From Paracoccus endophyticus (lineage in GTDB: Bacteria; Pseudomonadota; Alphaproteobacteria; Rhodobacterales; Rhodobacteraceae): a DNA stretch of 64,000 nt. The notes below the pieces were generated by a model that worked only from the letters and a program-made list of their open reading frames with translations, did not search any database and had not been told where the DNA came from. The translations under genes were made by a program, and so were the position numbers. Of the stretch, positions 44,451 through 54,516 are shown piece after piece. Numbering within the stretch: position 1 is the first letter of the stretch; each line of letters starts with the position of its first letter. Location of the stretch: NCBI RefSeq assembly GCF_003286075.1, contig NZ_QLUV01000003.1, forward strand, positions 215,168 to 279,167, given 5' to 3'.

Positions 44451-46222
44451 CGGTCGGTGAACTGCAACCGCGCCAGCCGCGCATACAGCCCGCCCTGCGC
44501 CACTAGGTCATCATGAGTGCCCTGCTGGACGATGCGGCCGTCCTGCATGACCACGATGCGGTCGGCCTTTTTCACCGTGGCCAGCCGGTGGGCCACGATG
44601 ATCGTGGTGCGGCCGCGGGCCAGCGCGTCCACGGCATCCTGCACCAGCCGCTCGGATTCCGCGTCCAGCGCGCTGGTCGCCTCGTCCAGCAGCAGGATCG
44701 GCGCGTCGCGCAGGATGGCACGGGCGATGGCGATGCGCTGTTTCTGGCCGCCCGACAGCATCACCCCGCGTTCGCCCACGAAGCTGTTGTAGCCGTCGGG
44801 CAGCGCGGTCAGGAACTCGTGCGCATGGGCGGCGCGGGCGGCGGCCTCGATCTCGGCGTCCGTCGCCTCGGGGCGGCCAAAGCGGATGTTGTCGCGCGCG
44901 GTCGCGCCGAAGATCACCGGGTCCTGCGGGACCAGCGCGATGGCGCGGCGGAAATCGGCCCGCGCCATGCGGCGCAGGTCGATCCCGTCGATGCTGACGC
45001 TGCCCCGTTCCGGGTCCCAGAATCGCTGGATCAACTGGACGACCGTGGTCTTGCCCGCCCCCGAGGGGCCGACCAGCGCGACGGTTTCGCCCGGCGCGAT
45101 GTTCAGCGTCACGTCGTTCAGCGCCGACACGTCGGGCCGCGAGGGATAATGGAAGCTGACCCGGTCCAGGTCGATCTGGCCGCGGGCGGGGTGCGGCAGG
45201 GGCACGGGGTCGGCGGGATCGAGCAGCGTGTCCTGCGTGGCCAGAAGCTCGCCCAGCCGCTCGGTCGCGCCGGCGGCGCGCTGCATCTCGCCCCACAGTT
45301 CGGACAGGGCGCCCACCGAACCGGCGACCATCACGGAATAGATGACGAACTGCACCAGCTCGCCCACGGTCATCGCGCCCATCCGCACGTCGCGGGCCCC
45401 GATCCACAAAACCCCGGTGACGCCGGCGAAGATCAGGAAGATCACCAGCGCGGTCATCACCGCACGGGTGGCGATGCGGCGGCGGGCGGCGGCAAAGGAT
45501 TTCTCGGTCACATCGGTGAAGGCGGCGCGGGTCGCGGCCTCGGCGGTAAAGGCCTGCACGGTCTGCGCCGCGAGCAGGCTTTCCGAGGCAGAGCCCGAGG
45601 ACGCCGCGATCCAGTCCTGGTTCTCGCGCGAGAGGCCGCGCAGCCGGCGGCCCAGGATGATGATCGGCGCCAGCACCAGCGGCACCACCAGCAGCAACAG
45701 CCCCGTCAGCTTGGCCGAGGTGATCAGCAGCATGACCAGCCCGCCGACCGCCACCAGCGCCTGGCGCAGGGCCAGCGACACCGACGATCCGATGACAGAC
45801 AGGATCAGCGTGGTGTCGGTGGTGATGCGGCTGATGATCTCGCCGGTCATCACGCGTTCATAGAACGCGGGCGACAGGCCGATGACGCGATCGAACACGG
45901 CGCGGCGGATGTCGGCCACGACCCGCTCGCCCAGCCGCGTGACCAGCGCATAGCGCAGTGCCGTACCCACCGCCAGCGCGGCGGTGATGCCCAGCGCGGC
46001 CAGGAAATACTGATCGAGCAGTTCCGCGCCCTCGTTGAACCCGTCCACGACCCGGCGCACCGCGACCGGCAGGATCAGGCTGATGCCCGCGGTCAGCATC
46101 AGCGCCAGCAGCGCCGCCAGCACCAGCACCCGATAGGGCCGCAGGAACGGCCACAGCGACCGCAGCGCGCCGACGCGTTTCGTGGCGGGCCTGTCCACGA
46201 TCACCCTGGGTCCGCGCGCCAT
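44447..46222 (-). CDS. ABC exporter, MsbA-like fused permease-ATPase
   Basis: 591-residue half-transporter: six membrane helices (about residues 28-310, first one VLVLAALLALMLTAGISLIL) and an ATPase domain with Walker A GPSGAGKTT, signature LSGGQKQR, and Walker B ILLLDEATSALDAESE. It works as a homodimer. Substrate unknown; the closest general group is the lipid/drug exporters of MsbA type (ABCB-like). GGAGG lies seven bases before ATG 46222. Upstream is a 325-nt gene-free spacer. Confidence 0.92.
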   Translation of the reverse strand: MARGPRVIVDRPATKRVGALRSLWPFLRPYRVLVLAALLALMLTAGISLILPVAVRRVVDGFNEGAELLDQYFLAALGITAALAVGTALRYALVTRLGERVVADIRRAVFDRVIGLSPAFYERVMTGEIISRITTDTTLILSVIGSSVSLALRQALVAVGGLVMLLITSAKLTGLLLLVVPLVLAPIIILGRRLRGLSRENQDWIAASSGSASESLLAAQTVQAFTAEAATRAAFTDVTEKSFAAARRRIATRAVMTALVIFLIFAGVTGVLWIGARDVRMGAMTVGELVQFVIYSVMVAGSVGALSELWGEMQRAAGATERLGELLATQDTLLDPADPVPLPHPARGQIDLDRVSFHYPSRPDVSALNDVTLNIAPGETVALVGPSGAGKTTVVQLIQRFWDPERGSVSIDGIDLRRMARADFRRAIALVPQDPVIFGATARDNIRFGRPEATDAEIEAAARAAHAHEFLTALPDGYNSFVGERGVMLSGGQKQRIAIARAILRDAPILLLDEATSALDAESERLVQDAVDALARGRTTIIVAHRLATVKKADRIVVMQDGRIVQQGTHDDLVAQGGLYARLARLQFTDR

Positions 46223-46493
46223 GTCAATCCTCCGGTCTGTCCTGGGGGGTCTTAGGAAGCATGCGCCGGAAGGGCAAGGCGCGGGGCGGGCTGCGGGGCG
46301 CGACGGAATGGAAGGACCGGGCCGCGAGAAGAACTGGGAACAGGGACGGCCGCGACGGGGACGGGCAAGCGCGGACGGCCGGGCTGCGAAGCGGAACGAG
46401 AGACGAAAGGCGCGGCAAGGCGAGGCGAGATGGCGGCGGCTGCCGGACACCCGCGCCAAGCGGATTGCCATCACCGGCCGCGGCCCGGTCCAA
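46223..46493. other. Gene-free spacer, purine-rich on the plus strand
   Basis: Between the ABC exporter start and the DUF1761 end there are 325 nt without a convincing gene. From about 46262 to 46440 the plus strand is strikingly rich in G and A (runs such as GCGAGAAGAACTGGGAACAG). Short frames exist on both strands but none has a ribosome binding site or recognisable product. It must contain the ABC exporter promoter; I see no clear -35/-10 pair. Confidence 0.5.
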
Positions 46494-46514
46494 CCGGCCC
46501 CTCGCCGGGGCCGG
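46494..46514 (-). terminator. Hairpin behind the DUF1761 gene
   Basis: Perfect 8-bp stem CCGGCCCC/GGGGCCGG with a 5-nt loop, 33 nt after the DUF1761 stop on the minus strand. No T run follows. It probably closes the tsaD-gpsA-yciI-EVE-DUF1761 transcript. Confidence 0.45.
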
Positions 46515-46547
46515 GCACCGGCGGCCTGATCGGCCAGCCCGCCCCTG

Positions 46548-46940
46548 TCAGATCCCGCCCATCACCGCGCCGATCACCGCGCAGGCCAGCACCGCATAGC
46601 CCATGTCGATGACCGTCATCATGGCCGGGCGCGGGGAATAGGTGTTCTCGATCAGGAACCACGGCGCGACTGCAAAGGCGCCAAGGGCGCTGCCCCAGAC
46701 CAGCCCCGCGACGATCCCGTCGATGCCGGCGCGCACGAACAGCACGCGCATCATGGCCGCGACGGCGACCAGCGCCACCCCCGCCAGCATATAGGGCACG
46801 ACCGAGGTGCGGCGCGGGTCGCCGATGTTGCGGACCTGCAAGGCCGAGGCGTGGGCGTACATCCGCCCCGTCAGCCGATACCACAACGCGCCCAGCACCC
46901 ATGCCAGGATCGCAGCGGCGATGACGATCATCAGTTCCAT
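46548..46940 (-). CDS. DUF1761 membrane protein
   Basis: 130 residues with four membrane helices. ELMIVIAAAILAWVLGALWY at the N-terminus (the LGxLWY pattern) and LVWGSALGAFAVAPWFLIEN are features of the DUF1761 family, small integral membrane proteins without known function. It starts one base after the EVE gene stop and ends the five-gene minus-strand run that starts with tsaD. Confidence 0.85.
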   Translation of the reverse strand: MELMIVIAAAILAWVLGALWYRLTGRMYAHASALQVRNIGDPRRTSVVPYMLAGVALVAVAAMMRVLFVRAGIDGIVAGLVWGSALGAFAVAPWFLIENTYSPRPAMMTVIDMGYAVLACAVIGAVMGGI

Positions 46941-46941
46941 C

Positions 46942-47400
46942 TCAGTCCCCTGTCTTGCCGTCGTAGACCCTGCCGTCGGTGGCCTCGCCCCCGGACAGCG
47001 CCACGATGCGGTCCCATTCCCCGTCCGTGACCGGCTGCACCGACAGCCGGGCGTTGCGCACCAGCACCATGTCGGCCAGCCCCGGATCGGCCTTGATCTC
47101 GGCCAGCGACAGCGGGCGGGCCAGCGGCGCCACCGCGCGCAGGTCGACGCACTCCCACGTGCCGCTGGCGTCCGTCGAATCGGGATGGGCCGGGGCGATC
47201 ACCTCGACGATGCCGACGATCTGCTTGCCGATGTTGGAGTGATAGAAGAACCCCCGGTCGCCCACCGCCATCTGGCGCATCAGGTTGCGGGCCTGGGCGG
47301 ACCGGACGCCGTTCCATTCCTCGCCCGCCTGGCCGCGTCCGACCAGCGCGTCCCAGCCGAACACGTCGGGTTCGGACTTGAACAGCCAGCGGCGGCTCAT
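46942..47400 (-). CDS. EVE-domain protein
   Basis: 152 residues forming a single EVE domain of the PUA-like fold: WLFKSEPDVFGWDALVG, EEWNGVRSAQARNLMRQM, and DRGFFYHSNIGKQIVGIVEV are the classic segments, including the aromatic and Ser/Asn residues of the modified-base pocket. EVE domains read modified bases in nucleic acids; stand-alone bacterial copies are common and their target is not settled. The ATG at 47400 overlaps the yciI stop by 4 nt. Confidence 0.93.
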   Translation of the reverse strand: MSRRWLFKSEPDVFGWDALVGRGQAGEEWNGVRSAQARNLMRQMAVGDRGFFYHSNIGKQIVGIVEVIAPAHPDSTDASGTWECVDLRAVAPLARPLSLAEIKADPGLADMVLVRNARLSVQPVTDGEWDRIVALSGGEATDGRVYDGKTGD

Positions 47401-47669
47401 CCGATCACCTTGTTCCACTCGATGACCTCGGAGGACTGGAACAGTCCCGCCGCGCGATAGGGATCGGCGTCGGCCCACGCCCGCGCCGCGGCGATGTCGT
47501 CGCAGTCCAGCACGACCAGCGAGCCGCGCATCTCGCCCTCCTCGATCAGCGGGCCGGCCATGCGGACGATGCCGCTGTCCTTCAGATGGGCCAGATGCGC
47601 CGGGCGCGTGTCGATGCGGGTCTGCAGCGCGCCGGGCTTGTCCCGGCAGATCACGGCGTAAAGCGGCAT
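47397..47669 (-). CDS. YciI-family protein
   Basis: 90-residue ferredoxin-like (dimeric alpha+beta barrel) protein. [46 protein letters not shown], and DPYRAAGLF are the YciI pattern with the conserved His-Asp pair. Function in the cell unknown. Two adjacent ATGs exist; AAGGAGG is too close to the first (47672) and well placed for the second (47669), so I use 47669, whose A is the last base of the gpsA UGA stop. Confidence 0.9.
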   Translation of the reverse strand: MPLYAVICRDKPGALQTRIDTRPAHLAHLKDSGIVRMAGPLIEEGEMRGSLVVLDCDDIAAARAWADADPYRAAGLFQSSEVIEWNKVIG

Positions 47670-48631
47670 CATTCCTCCTTGAGCGGACGGGCCAGCAGCT
47701 GGTCCATCGCCTGTTTAACGTCGATCGCGCCCTCGGCAAGCCCGGCGACCAGGGCCGAGATCGGCATCTCGATCCCGCCCCGCGCGGCAAGGCCCGCCAC
47801 GGCCCGCGCCGTGGCCGCGCCCTCGACCGTGATCGCGGGATCGAAGGGCGCGCCCTGCCCCAGGGCCACGCCAAAGCGAAAGTTGCGCGACTGGGCCGAT
47901 GTCGCCGTCAGGATCAGGTCGCCCAGACCGGACAGCCCCGCCAGCGTGTCGGGATCGGCGCCCCGCGCGGCGGCAAAGCGCGCCATTTCGGCAAAGCCAC
48001 GGGTCACGATGGCGGCGCGCGCGCTGTCGCCCAGGCCCGCGCCGATCGCCGCGCCCGCCGCAATGGCGATGACGTTCTTGAGCGCGCCGCCCAGTTCCGC
48101 CCCGGTGACGTCCGTCGTGCGGTAAAGCCGCAGCGCGGGCGTGGCCAGCGCGTGCTGCAGCCGCTGCCCCGCCGCCGCGTCCGCGCAGGCCAGCGTCAGC
48201 GCGGTGGGCAGGCCGCGGGCAATGTCAGCCGCAAAGCTGGGACCGGTCAGCACGGCGACGGTCGCGCCCGGACAGGCGGCCCCCAGCATCCCGGCGGGCG
48301 AGCGGCCCGACGCAAGGTCGATGCCCTTGGCGCAGCTGACCAGTGCGCGGCGATCCAGCACGGCGCGGTTGGCGTCCAGGAACCCCGACAGCGCCTGCGC
48401 GGGTATGGCGACCAGCAGCACCGAGGCGCCGGAACCTGCGGCCCCGGCGGACAGCGCGTCTGCGATCCGGTCGGTCACGGTGATGCCGGCGGGCAGGGTG
48501 ACGCCCGGCAGGTGCGGGTTCTCGCCCTGCCAGTCGATGCGCCGGCCCCACAGCACGACCGGCCCGCGGGCCGCCAGCGCCACGGCCAGCGCCGTGCCGA
48601 AGGCGCCCGCCCCCAGGACGGCGACGCTCAT
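47669..48631 (-). CDS. gpsA: Glycerol-3-phosphate dehydrogenase [NAD(P)+]
   Basis: Makes sn-glycerol 3-phosphate for phospholipids. [18 protein letters not shown] binds the nucleotide, SCAKGIDL and [12 protein letters not shown] border the substrate site, [20 protein letters not shown] holds the catalytic Lys, and [16 protein letters not shown] is the substrate-phosphate loop. 320 residues. ATG 48631 overlaps tsaD by 4 nt. Confidence 0.97.
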   Translation of the reverse strand: MSVAVLGAGAFGTALAVALAARGPVVLWGRRIDWQGENPHLPGVTLPAGITVTDRIADALSAGAAGSGASVLLVAIPAQALSGFLDANRAVLDRRALVSCAKGIDLASGRSPAGMLGAACPGATVAVLTGPSFAADIARGLPTALTLACADAAAGQRLQHALATPALRLYRTTDVTGAELGGALKNVIAIAAGAAIGAGLGDSARAAIVTRGFAEMARFAAARGADPDTLAGLSGLGDLILTATSAQSRNFRFGVALGQGAPFDPAITVEGAATARAVAGLAARGGIEMPISALVAGLAEGAIDVKQAMDQLLARPLKEE

Positions 48632-49692
48632 GCCTTGGCGCCCCGCTTGCCGGCGCCCAGCATCGGTGCCGCAGCCCGGTCCAGCGGCCAGCGCGGCCGC
48701 GCGGCCAGGTCCAGGCCGTCGCGGTGGCCCAGGCGGAACCGCTCGATCCCGGCCCAGGCGATCATCGCGGCGTTGTCGGTGCACAGCGCCAGCGGCGGGG
48801 CCAGGAACCGTACGCCCCGTTCGCGCGCCACCCCGTCCAGCGCCGACCGGACCGCCGCGTTCGCGGCCACCCCGCCCGCGACCGCCAGCAGCGGCACGCC
48901 TGACCCCGCCAGTGCCCGCCGGGTCTTTTCCGCCAGCACCTCGGCCACCGCCGCCTGGAACGCGGCGCAGATGTCGGCGCGGTCCTGCAGGCGCAGCCCG
49001 CCCTCTGCGGCCACGGCCTCGTCCCGGGCGCGCAGCACGGCGGTCTTCAGCCCCGAAAAGCTCAGGTCGCAGCCGGGCCGGTCCAGCAGCGGGCGCGGCA
49101 GGCGCAGGGCGGCAGGATCGCCGCGCGCCGCCTCGGCCTCGACCGCGGGACCGCCGGGCTGGGGCAGGCCCAGAAGCTTGGCGACCTTGTCGAACGCCTC
49201 GCCGGGCGCGTCGTCGATGGTGCCGCCCAGCCGCGTGAAATCCTCGGGTCCGTCCACGCGCAGGAACTGGCAGTGCCCCCCCGACACCAGCAGCATCAGA
49301 TAGGGAAACGCCGCTGCGTCGGTCAGCCGCGGCGTCAGGGCGTGACCGGCCAGGTGGTTCACGCCCACCAGCGGCAGCCCGCTGCCGGCGGCCAGCCCCT
49401 TGGCCAGCATCACCCCCGCCATGACCCCGCCGATCAGCCCCGGCCCCGCCGTGACCGCGATGCCGTCCAGGTCGCGCAGGCCCAGGCCCGCCCCCGCCAG
49501 CGCCTGCTCGACGCAGCCGTCCAGGCGTTCCGCATGGGCGCGGGCGGCAATCTCGGGCACGACGCCGCCAAAGGCCGCGTGCAGGGCCTGCTGGCCGCTG
49601 ACGACCGAGGACCGGATCACCCCGTCGCCCTGCACCACCGCGGCGGCGCTGTCGTCGCAACTGCTTTCGATGCCAAGGAACGTCAGGGTCAT
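48628..49692 (-). CDS. tsaD: tRNA threonylcarbamoyladenosine synthase subunit TsaD
   Basis: Transfers the threonylcarbamoyl group to A37 of tRNAs that read ANN codons. [14 protein letters not shown] at the N-terminus, [13 protein letters not shown], the metal site H113/H117 in [17 protein letters not shown] and [10 protein letters not shown] near the end are all typical. 354 residues. First gene of the minus-strand run down to 46548; divergent from hemD. Confidence 0.97.
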   Translation of the reverse strand: MTLTFLGIESSCDDSAAAVVQGDGVIRSSVVSGQQALHAAFGGVVPEIAARAHAERLDGCVEQALAGAGLGLRDLDGIAVTAGPGLIGGVMAGVMLAKGLAAGSGLPLVGVNHLAGHALTPRLTDAAAFPYLMLLVSGGHCQFLRVDGPEDFTRLGGTIDDAPGEAFDKVAKLLGLPQPGGPAVEAEAARGDPAALRLPRPLLDRPGCDLSFSGLKTAVLRARDEAVAAEGGLRLQDRADICAAFQAAVAEVLAEKTRRALAGSGVPLLAVAGGVAANAAVRSALDGVARERGVRFLAPPLALCTDNAAMIAWAGIERFRLGHRDGLDLAARPRWPLDRAAAPMLGAGKRGAKA

Positions 49693-49782
49693 GGGGGTCC
49701 GGGCGCCGCGGGGGGTTGAGTTCCAGAGGCGCAAGCGCCTAGTCGGTCGGGGTCCGGTTAGCACCGGGACAAGGAAAACACC

Positions 49783-50469
49783 ATGTGCGCGCAACTTTTC
49801 GACCGGGGCGACCCCATGCCCGTCCTGCTGATCACCCGCCCCGAAGCCGCCGCCGGCAGGCTGGCGCGGGACCTTGCCGGGCTGGGCCTGCCCACCATCA
49901 TCGCGCCGCTGATGCGAATCGACCCGGTGCCGCACAATGCGGCGGCGCTGGACCGGGCGGCGGGGCTGGTGTTCACCTCGGAAAACGGGGTCGCCTTTGC
50001 GGGGACCGGAGGGGGGCGCCCCGCGATCTGCGTGGGGCCACGCACCGCGCTGGCGGCCGAAGCCGCGGGCTTTGAGGCGCGGACAGGGCCGGGCGACGCC
50101 GCCGGGCTGATGCCGATGCTGCAGGACCTGGGGCCGGGGTGGCTGCACGTCCGGGGCGCGCATGTGGCCGCCGACCTGGGGCTGGCGTCGGTCGTCGTCT
50201 ACGACCAGACCGCGCTGCCCCTGACGGCGGTTGCGGCGCAGGCGCTGGCCGGGGATGCGCCGGTGATCCTGCCGCTGTTCTCGCCCCGCTCGGCGCGGCT
50301 TGCGGCGGCGGCGGTGGCGGGTGCGCGGGCGCCGCTGTGGCTTGCGCCCATCAGCATCGCCGCCGACGCGGCCTTTGACGGCCCCGCGGCGCGGCGGGTC
50401 GTGGCCGCCACCCCCGATGCGCCCGGCGTCGTGGCGGCGGTCGAGGCGCTGTGCACGGCGCTGGCCTGA
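49783..50469 (+). CDS. hemD: Uroporphyrinogen-III synthase
   Basis: Closes and inverts ring D in tetrapyrrole synthesis. The 228-residue product has low sequence conservation typical of the family: [19 protein letters not shown] at the N-terminus, [27 protein letters not shown] and [21 protein letters not shown] lies before ATG 49783; ATG 49816 (MPVLLITRP) fits homologues better and is a real alternative. hemC, often next to hemD, is not here; instead tsaD is divergent after 90 nt (which include the inverted repeat AGGCGCAAGCGCCT at 49727-49740). The Mic60-like gene follows after about 185 nt. Confidence 0.87.
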   Translation: MCAQLFDRGDPMPVLLITRPEAAAGRLARDLAGLGLPTIIAPLMRIDPVPHNAAALDRAAGLVFTSENGVAFAGTGGGRPAICVGPRTALAAEAAGFEARTGPGDAAGLMPMLQDLGPGWLHVRGAHVAADLGLASVVVYDQTALPLTAVAAQALAGDAPVILPLFSPRSARLAAAAVAGARAPLWLAPISIAADAAFDGPAARRVVAATPDAPGVVAAVEALCTALA

Positions 50470-50655
50470 CGGCGCCCCGGCCCCCCGGCACGCCCCCGCA
50501 GGACCGGGGAACAAACCCGCAAAGCCCGGGTTGAGCCGGTGGCACGCCGCGTCTAGTGTGGCCCGACCCGGCACGCAGACCGTTCCGGATCTTGCAGATT
50601 TATCGACCGAATCGGCCGCCTCGCGCGGCCCGCCGCCGCAGGGAACCGCCGCGCC

Positions 50656-52572
50656 ATGACGAGCGACATCGACAGCACCCAAGACCCCGTCCCGTCCCGG
50701 CCGGCCAGCGACGACGGCCCCCTGACGGACGGCCCCGCCGCGACGGGCGCGGGCACCGACCGGGCCGGCAGGGCGGCCGCCGCGCCGGGCGCGGCGCTGG
50801 ACAGGCGCGATGCCGGACCCGCGCCGCGCCCCGGCCCGGACGCGCCCGCCCCGGCATCCGCCCATCCGGCGATCGAGTCGGTTCTGTTCGGCACCGGGGG
50901 CGACCGTCCGGCCGCGATGCCGAAGACGCGTGCCTCCGCGCCGGGCGACACCGCCGGCCGCGACAGCCTGACCTACGATGATGACGGGGATCAGCCGCTG
51001 CGCCCCGAACCCTCGGCCTCCGGCCAGACGGCGGCGATGGGGTCAGGCGCCGGCGCTGCGGGCAGATCCGACGACGCGGACCCGGCGGCCCTGCCCCGGT
51101 CAACCGCGTCCGGGGAACCCGCCACGTCGTTCCCGACCACCGCGTCCTCGGCCGCCTCGGCGCGGGCGGCGTCCCCCGCGGCCTCTGAACGGCCCGCGTC
51201 CTCGCCTTTGCCGGCGCGCGCCCCTGAACCCGCGCCCGCGCGGCGTGGCGGATTTGCCCCGCTGTTCCTGGGCGGGGTCGTGGCGGCCGGGCTGGGCGCA
51301 GGCGGGGCCTGGTGGGCGATGCCGCGCCTGCCGGCCGCATGGCAACCGGCCCCCGCCGCGCCCGCTGCGGTGGACAGCAACGCCCTGGCCGAGGCGGCCC
51401 GCGTCGCCGCGGCCGAGGCCGTGCGGACCGAACTGGCCGCGCAATCGTCGGCGCTTGAGCAGCGCAGCGTCGAGGCCGCGCAGGCTGCCGCCGTCGCCGC
51501 GGCCGATGCCGCGCTGAAATCCCAGGGCGCCAGCCTTGCCGGCCAGAGCGACCAGCTGCTGGCCGAGGCGCGCGAGGCGGCCAGCACCGCGGGGGCCGAG
51601 GCCGCGCGCAAGCTGATCGCCGAGGCTCCGGCCACCACGCAGCCCGACGGCACCCTGGCCGCAACGCTGAGCGCGCAGGCCGAACAGCTTGCCGCCTTGG
51701 ACGCACGGGTCGGCGCCCTGCAGGCGCAGCCTGCCCCGGACCTTGCGCCCCTGCAGGCCCGGATCGAGGAACTGGCCGCGCGGCCCAGCGCCAGTCCGGA
51801 GCAGGTCGAGCAGCTGATCGCCCTTGCGACCGAGGCCGAGGCCGCGCAGGCCCGCATCGCCGAGGCCGCCGACCAGGCGGACGCCCGGCTTGCCGCGGCC
51901 GAGGCCAAGGCGGCCGAACTGCAAGCGGCGGCCGAGGACGCCTCCGGGCGCGCCCGGTCCGCCGCCGCGGCCGCGGCCTTGGGGTCCGCCATCCGCACCG
52001 GAGGGCCGCGCGACGCCGCCCTCGCCCAGCTGGCCGACGCGGGCGTCGAGCCCCCGGCGGCCCTGACCGTTCCCGTCGTTCCCCTGGACACGCTGGTGGC
52101 CGAGTTCGACCCGGCGGCACGGGCGGCGGTCGCCGCCGACCTGCGTGCCCGCTCGGCCGAGGGTCAGGGCAGCGCATTGGGCAACTTCCTGCGGGCACAG
52201 ACCGGCGCCCGTTCGGTCGCGCCCCGCGAGGGCACCGACGCCGACGCGGTCCTGTCGCGCGCGGGCGAGGCCGTCGAGCGCGGCGACATCCCGGCCGCGC
52301 TGGCCGAGATCGAGGCCCTGCCCGAGGCCGCGCGCCCGGCCATGGCCGACTGGACCGCAAAGGCGCGCGCCTATGCCGACGCGCAGGCCGCCGTGGTCGG
52401 ACTGGCCGCGCCCGCCGCCACGGGATCGCCGGATGCGGCGCCGGCCCCAACCCCGGCCCCCGCCCCAACCCCGGCCCCCGACGCGCAGCCCGCGCCTGCG
52501 GCCGGTCCCGACGCCGTGCCTGCCGATGCCCCTTCCCCTGCGGCCGCTGCCCCCGCCGCCCCGTCCAACTGA
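50656..52572 (+). CDS. Alphaproteobacterial Mic60/mitofilin-like membrane protein
   Basis: 638 residues. A long disordered cytoplasmic N-terminus (1-195, rich in Ala, Pro, Ser and Asp), one membrane helix ([20 protein letters not shown], about 200-220), a large Ala-rich coiled coil (230-450, such as [12 protein letters not shown] and [14 protein letters not shown]), and a C-terminal globular part (about 470-590: [40 protein letters not shown]) that corresponds to the mitofilin signature domain. The tail repeats APTPAP. Location between hemD and a hemY-like gene is the known context of bacterial Mic60, which shapes intracytoplasmic membranes. Assignment rests on architecture and context. Confidence 0.82.
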   Translation: MTSDIDSTQDPVPSRPASDDGPLTDGPAATGAGTDRAGRAAAAPGAALDRRDAGPAPRPGPDAPAPASAHPAIESVLFGTGGDRPAAMPKTRASAPGDTAGRDSLTYDDDGDQPLRPEPSASGQTAAMGSGAGAAGRSDDADPAALPRSTASGEPATSFPTTASSAASARAASPAASERPASSPLPARAPEPAPARRGGFAPLFLGGVVAAGLGAGGAWWAMPRLPAAWQPAPAAPAAVDSNALAEAARVAAAEAVRTELAAQSSALEQRSVEAAQAAAVAAADAALKSQGASLAGQSDQLLAEAREAASTAGAEAARKLIAEAPATTQPDGTLAATLSAQAEQLAALDARVGALQAQPAPDLAPLQARIEELAARPSASPEQVEQLIALATEAEAAQARIAEAADQADARLAAAEAKAAELQAAAEDASGRARSAAAAAALGSAIRTGGPRDAALAQLADAGVEPPAALTVPVVPLDTLVAEFDPAARAAVAADLRARSAEGQGSALGNFLRAQTGARSVAPREGTDADAVLSRAGEAVERGDIPAALAEIEALPEAARPAMADWTAKARAYADAQAAVVGLAAPAATGSPDAAPAPTPAPAPTPAPDAQPAPAAGPDAVPADAPSPAAAAPAAPSN

Positions 52573-52582
52573 GGTCCGCCCG

Positions 52583-54397
52583 ATGCTGCTGTCGCTGCTC
52601 AAGATCGTGTTCTTCTTTGCCGTGGTGCTGGCGGCGGCGCTGGGGGCGATGCGGCTGGCCGAGACGGGCCAGGCGCTGATCGTCCAGTTCAACGGCGTCG
52701 AATATGCGCTGGGTCCGGTCCAGGCCGCCGTCGCGGTGATCGTGCTGATCCTGGCGGCCTGGCTGGTCGTGCAGATCCTGCGGCTGGCGCTGGCGTTCCT
52801 GCGCTTTCTGATGGGCGACAAGACGGCCATCGACCGCTATTTCGACCGCTCGCGCGAGCGGAAGGGCTATCAGGCGCTGGCCGAGGGGATGCTGGCCGTC
52901 GCCTCGGGCGAGGGGCGCCTGGCGCAGGACAAGGCGTCGCGCGCCGCCCGGTTCCTGGACCAGCCGCATCTGACCAACCTGCTGGCCGCGCAGGCGGCCG
53001 AGGTCGCGGGCGATGCGACCCGGGCCGACGCCGTCTATCGCGAGATGCTGACCGACAACCGCACCCGCTTTGTCGGCATCCGCGGCCTGATGCAGCGTCA
53101 GATGGCACTGGGCCACACCGACAAGGCGCTGAAGCTGGCCGAAAAGGCCTATGCGCTGAAGCCGTCGCTGCCCGAGTTGCAGGACACGCTGCTGGGCCTG
53201 CAGACGCGCGCGCATGACTGGAAAGGCGCGCGCGCCACGCTGAAGGACAAGCGCCGGCAGGGCGCGATTCCCCAGGACCTGCATCTGCGCCGCGACGCCG
53301 TCCTGGCCTTGCAGGAGGCCAGCGAAGTGCTGGCGCACGGCAATTCGATCAGCGCGCGCGAGGCCGCGATCAGCGCCAACCGCGCCTCGCCCGACCTGGT
53401 GCCGGCGGCGGTGCTGGCCGCGCGCAGCTATCTGGCGCAGAAGGACACCCGCAACGCCAGCCGCCTGCTGCAAAAGGCGTGGTCCGCGCAGCCGCACCCC
53501 GCCCTGGCCGCGGCCTATGCCGAGATCGTTCCCGACGAGACGCCCGCACAGCGGATGCGCCGGTTCGAGGATCTGATCCGCCAGTCGCCCACGCACGAGG
53601 AATCGCGCCTGCTGCAGGCCGAACTGGCCCTTGCGGCCGAGGATTTTCCCGCCGCTCGCCGGGCGCTCGGCGATCTCGCCGAGAAACATCCCACGGTCCG
53701 GTCGCTGGCGATCATGGCGGCCGTGGAACGCGGCGAAGGGGCCGATGACAGCGTGGTGCGGGGCTGGCTGGCGCGCGCCATCAATGCCAGCCGCGGCCCG
53801 CAGTGGGTCTGCGACAACTGCCACAACATCATGGCCGACTGGGCGCCGGTCTGCGACAGCTGCGCCGGCTTCGACACGCTGACCTGGCGCGAACCGCCCG
53901 TGCCCCTGCGCGCGACGACCACGAACGGGGTCGAGATGCTGCCGCTGATCGTCGGCCGCCCTGAACACGCCGAGAAGGCGTTCCACGAGGCCGACGCCTA
54001 TGCCGAGGGCACCGACGCGCCGCGCCATCTGCCCCATCCGGCACGCCCGTCCGCCAGCGCCCCTGATCCCGGCCCGTCCGGTCATGGGGCGCCCGGTCCT
54101 GGGGCGTCCGCCGCGGTGCCGCCCGCCCCGGCCCGCCCGCGCCACGCGCCCGAGATCGCCAACGTGCCGCCGGGCATGGTGCCGAGGGAATCGGACTATG
54201 CGCCCTCGATGACCGTGACCCATCCCGATCCGGCGCCCCGCCCGTCGCGGACCGCCGCGACCCCGGCCGAGGCGGCCACGGTGGTGACCATCACGACCGT
54301 GCCGCCGCACGCCGTCGACGGTGCGGGCACCGGCAACCCGCCGGTCCGCCCGGATGTCGAGCCCATCGGGGCGAGCGATCCGGCGAAATCCGCCTGA
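52583..54397 (+). CDS. HemY-like membrane TPR protein with zinc ribbon
   Basis: 604 residues. Two N-terminal membrane helices (LLKIVFFFAVVLAAALGAM and PVQAAVAVIVLILAAWLVVQ) match the HemY N-terminal domain; TPR-like helices follow (ALKLAEKAYALKPSLPELQD, AALAYAEIVPDE region), then a Cys4 zinc ribbon WVCDNCHNIMADWAPVCDSC (about residues 410-430) as in LapB, and a Pro-rich tail of 150 residues. In alphaproteobacteria this gene (also called orf52) is next to mic60 and thought to work with it. The start ATG lies 10 nt behind the Mic60-like gene. It is not the protoporphyrinogen oxidase also called HemY. Confidence 0.85.
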   Translation: MLLSLLKIVFFFAVVLAAALGAMRLAETGQALIVQFNGVEYALGPVQAAVAVIVLILAAWLVVQILRLALAFLRFLMGDKTAIDRYFDRSRERKGYQALAEGMLAVASGEGRLAQDKASRAARFLDQPHLTNLLAAQAAEVAGDATRADAVYREMLTDNRTRFVGIRGLMQRQMALGHTDKALKLAEKAYALKPSLPELQDTLLGLQTRAHDWKGARATLKDKRRQGAIPQDLHLRRDAVLALQEASEVLAHGNSISAREAAISANRASPDLVPAAVLAARSYLAQKDTRNASRLLQKAWSAQPHPALAAAYAEIVPDETPAQRMRRFEDLIRQSPTHEESRLLQAELALAAEDFPAARRALGDLAEKHPTVRSLAIMAAVERGEGADDSVVRGWLARAINASRGPQWVCDNCHNIMADWAPVCDSCAGFDTLTWREPPVPLRATTTNGVEMLPLIVGRPEHAEKAFHEADAYAEGTDAPRHLPHPARPSASAPDPGPSGHGAPGPGASAAVPPAPARPRHAPEIANVPPGMVPRESDYAPSMTVTHPDPAPRPSRTAATPAEAATVVTITTVPPHAVDGAGTGNPPVRPDVEPIGASDPAKSA

Positions 54398-54440
54398 CCC
54401 CCTTTTCCCCCGCGCGGGCCTGTGCTAACCCGCGCGGCAC

Positions 54441-54516
54441 GCCGCAGTAGCTCAGCTGGTAGAGCACGTCATTCGTAATGATGGGGTCGGGGGTTCGAGT
54501 CCCTTCTGCGGCACCA
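54441..54516 (+). tRNA. tRNA-Thr (anticodon CGT)
   Basis: A 76-nt cloverleaf: acceptor stem GCCGCAG/CTGCGGC, D arm GCTC...GAGC, anticodon stem CGTCA/TGATG with loop TTCGTAA (anticodon CGT, reads ACG), T loop TTCGAGT, and an encoded CCA end at 54514-54516. It lies between the hemY-like gene and the convergent exonuclease gene. Confidence 0.97.

Noticed and set aside
49727..49740. Inverted repeat AGGCGCAAGCGCCT between tsaD and hemD as an operator
   Set aside because: Short GC palindromes are frequent here and no regulator site of this form is known to me; kept only as a note in the hemD entry.
52444..52479. Tandem 18-bp repeat (APTPAP coding) as a possible CRISPR or regulatory repeat
   Set aside because: Only two copies, in frame, within a Pro-rich tail of the Mic60-like protein; ordinary slippage in low-complexity coding DNA.
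50600..54310. Very long open frame on the strand opposite the Mic60-like and HemY-like genes
   Set aside because: It consists of Arg, Pro, Gly and Ala-rich text without domains, an effect of high GC in the antisense frame; the plus-strand genes have domains, starts and tight spacing.
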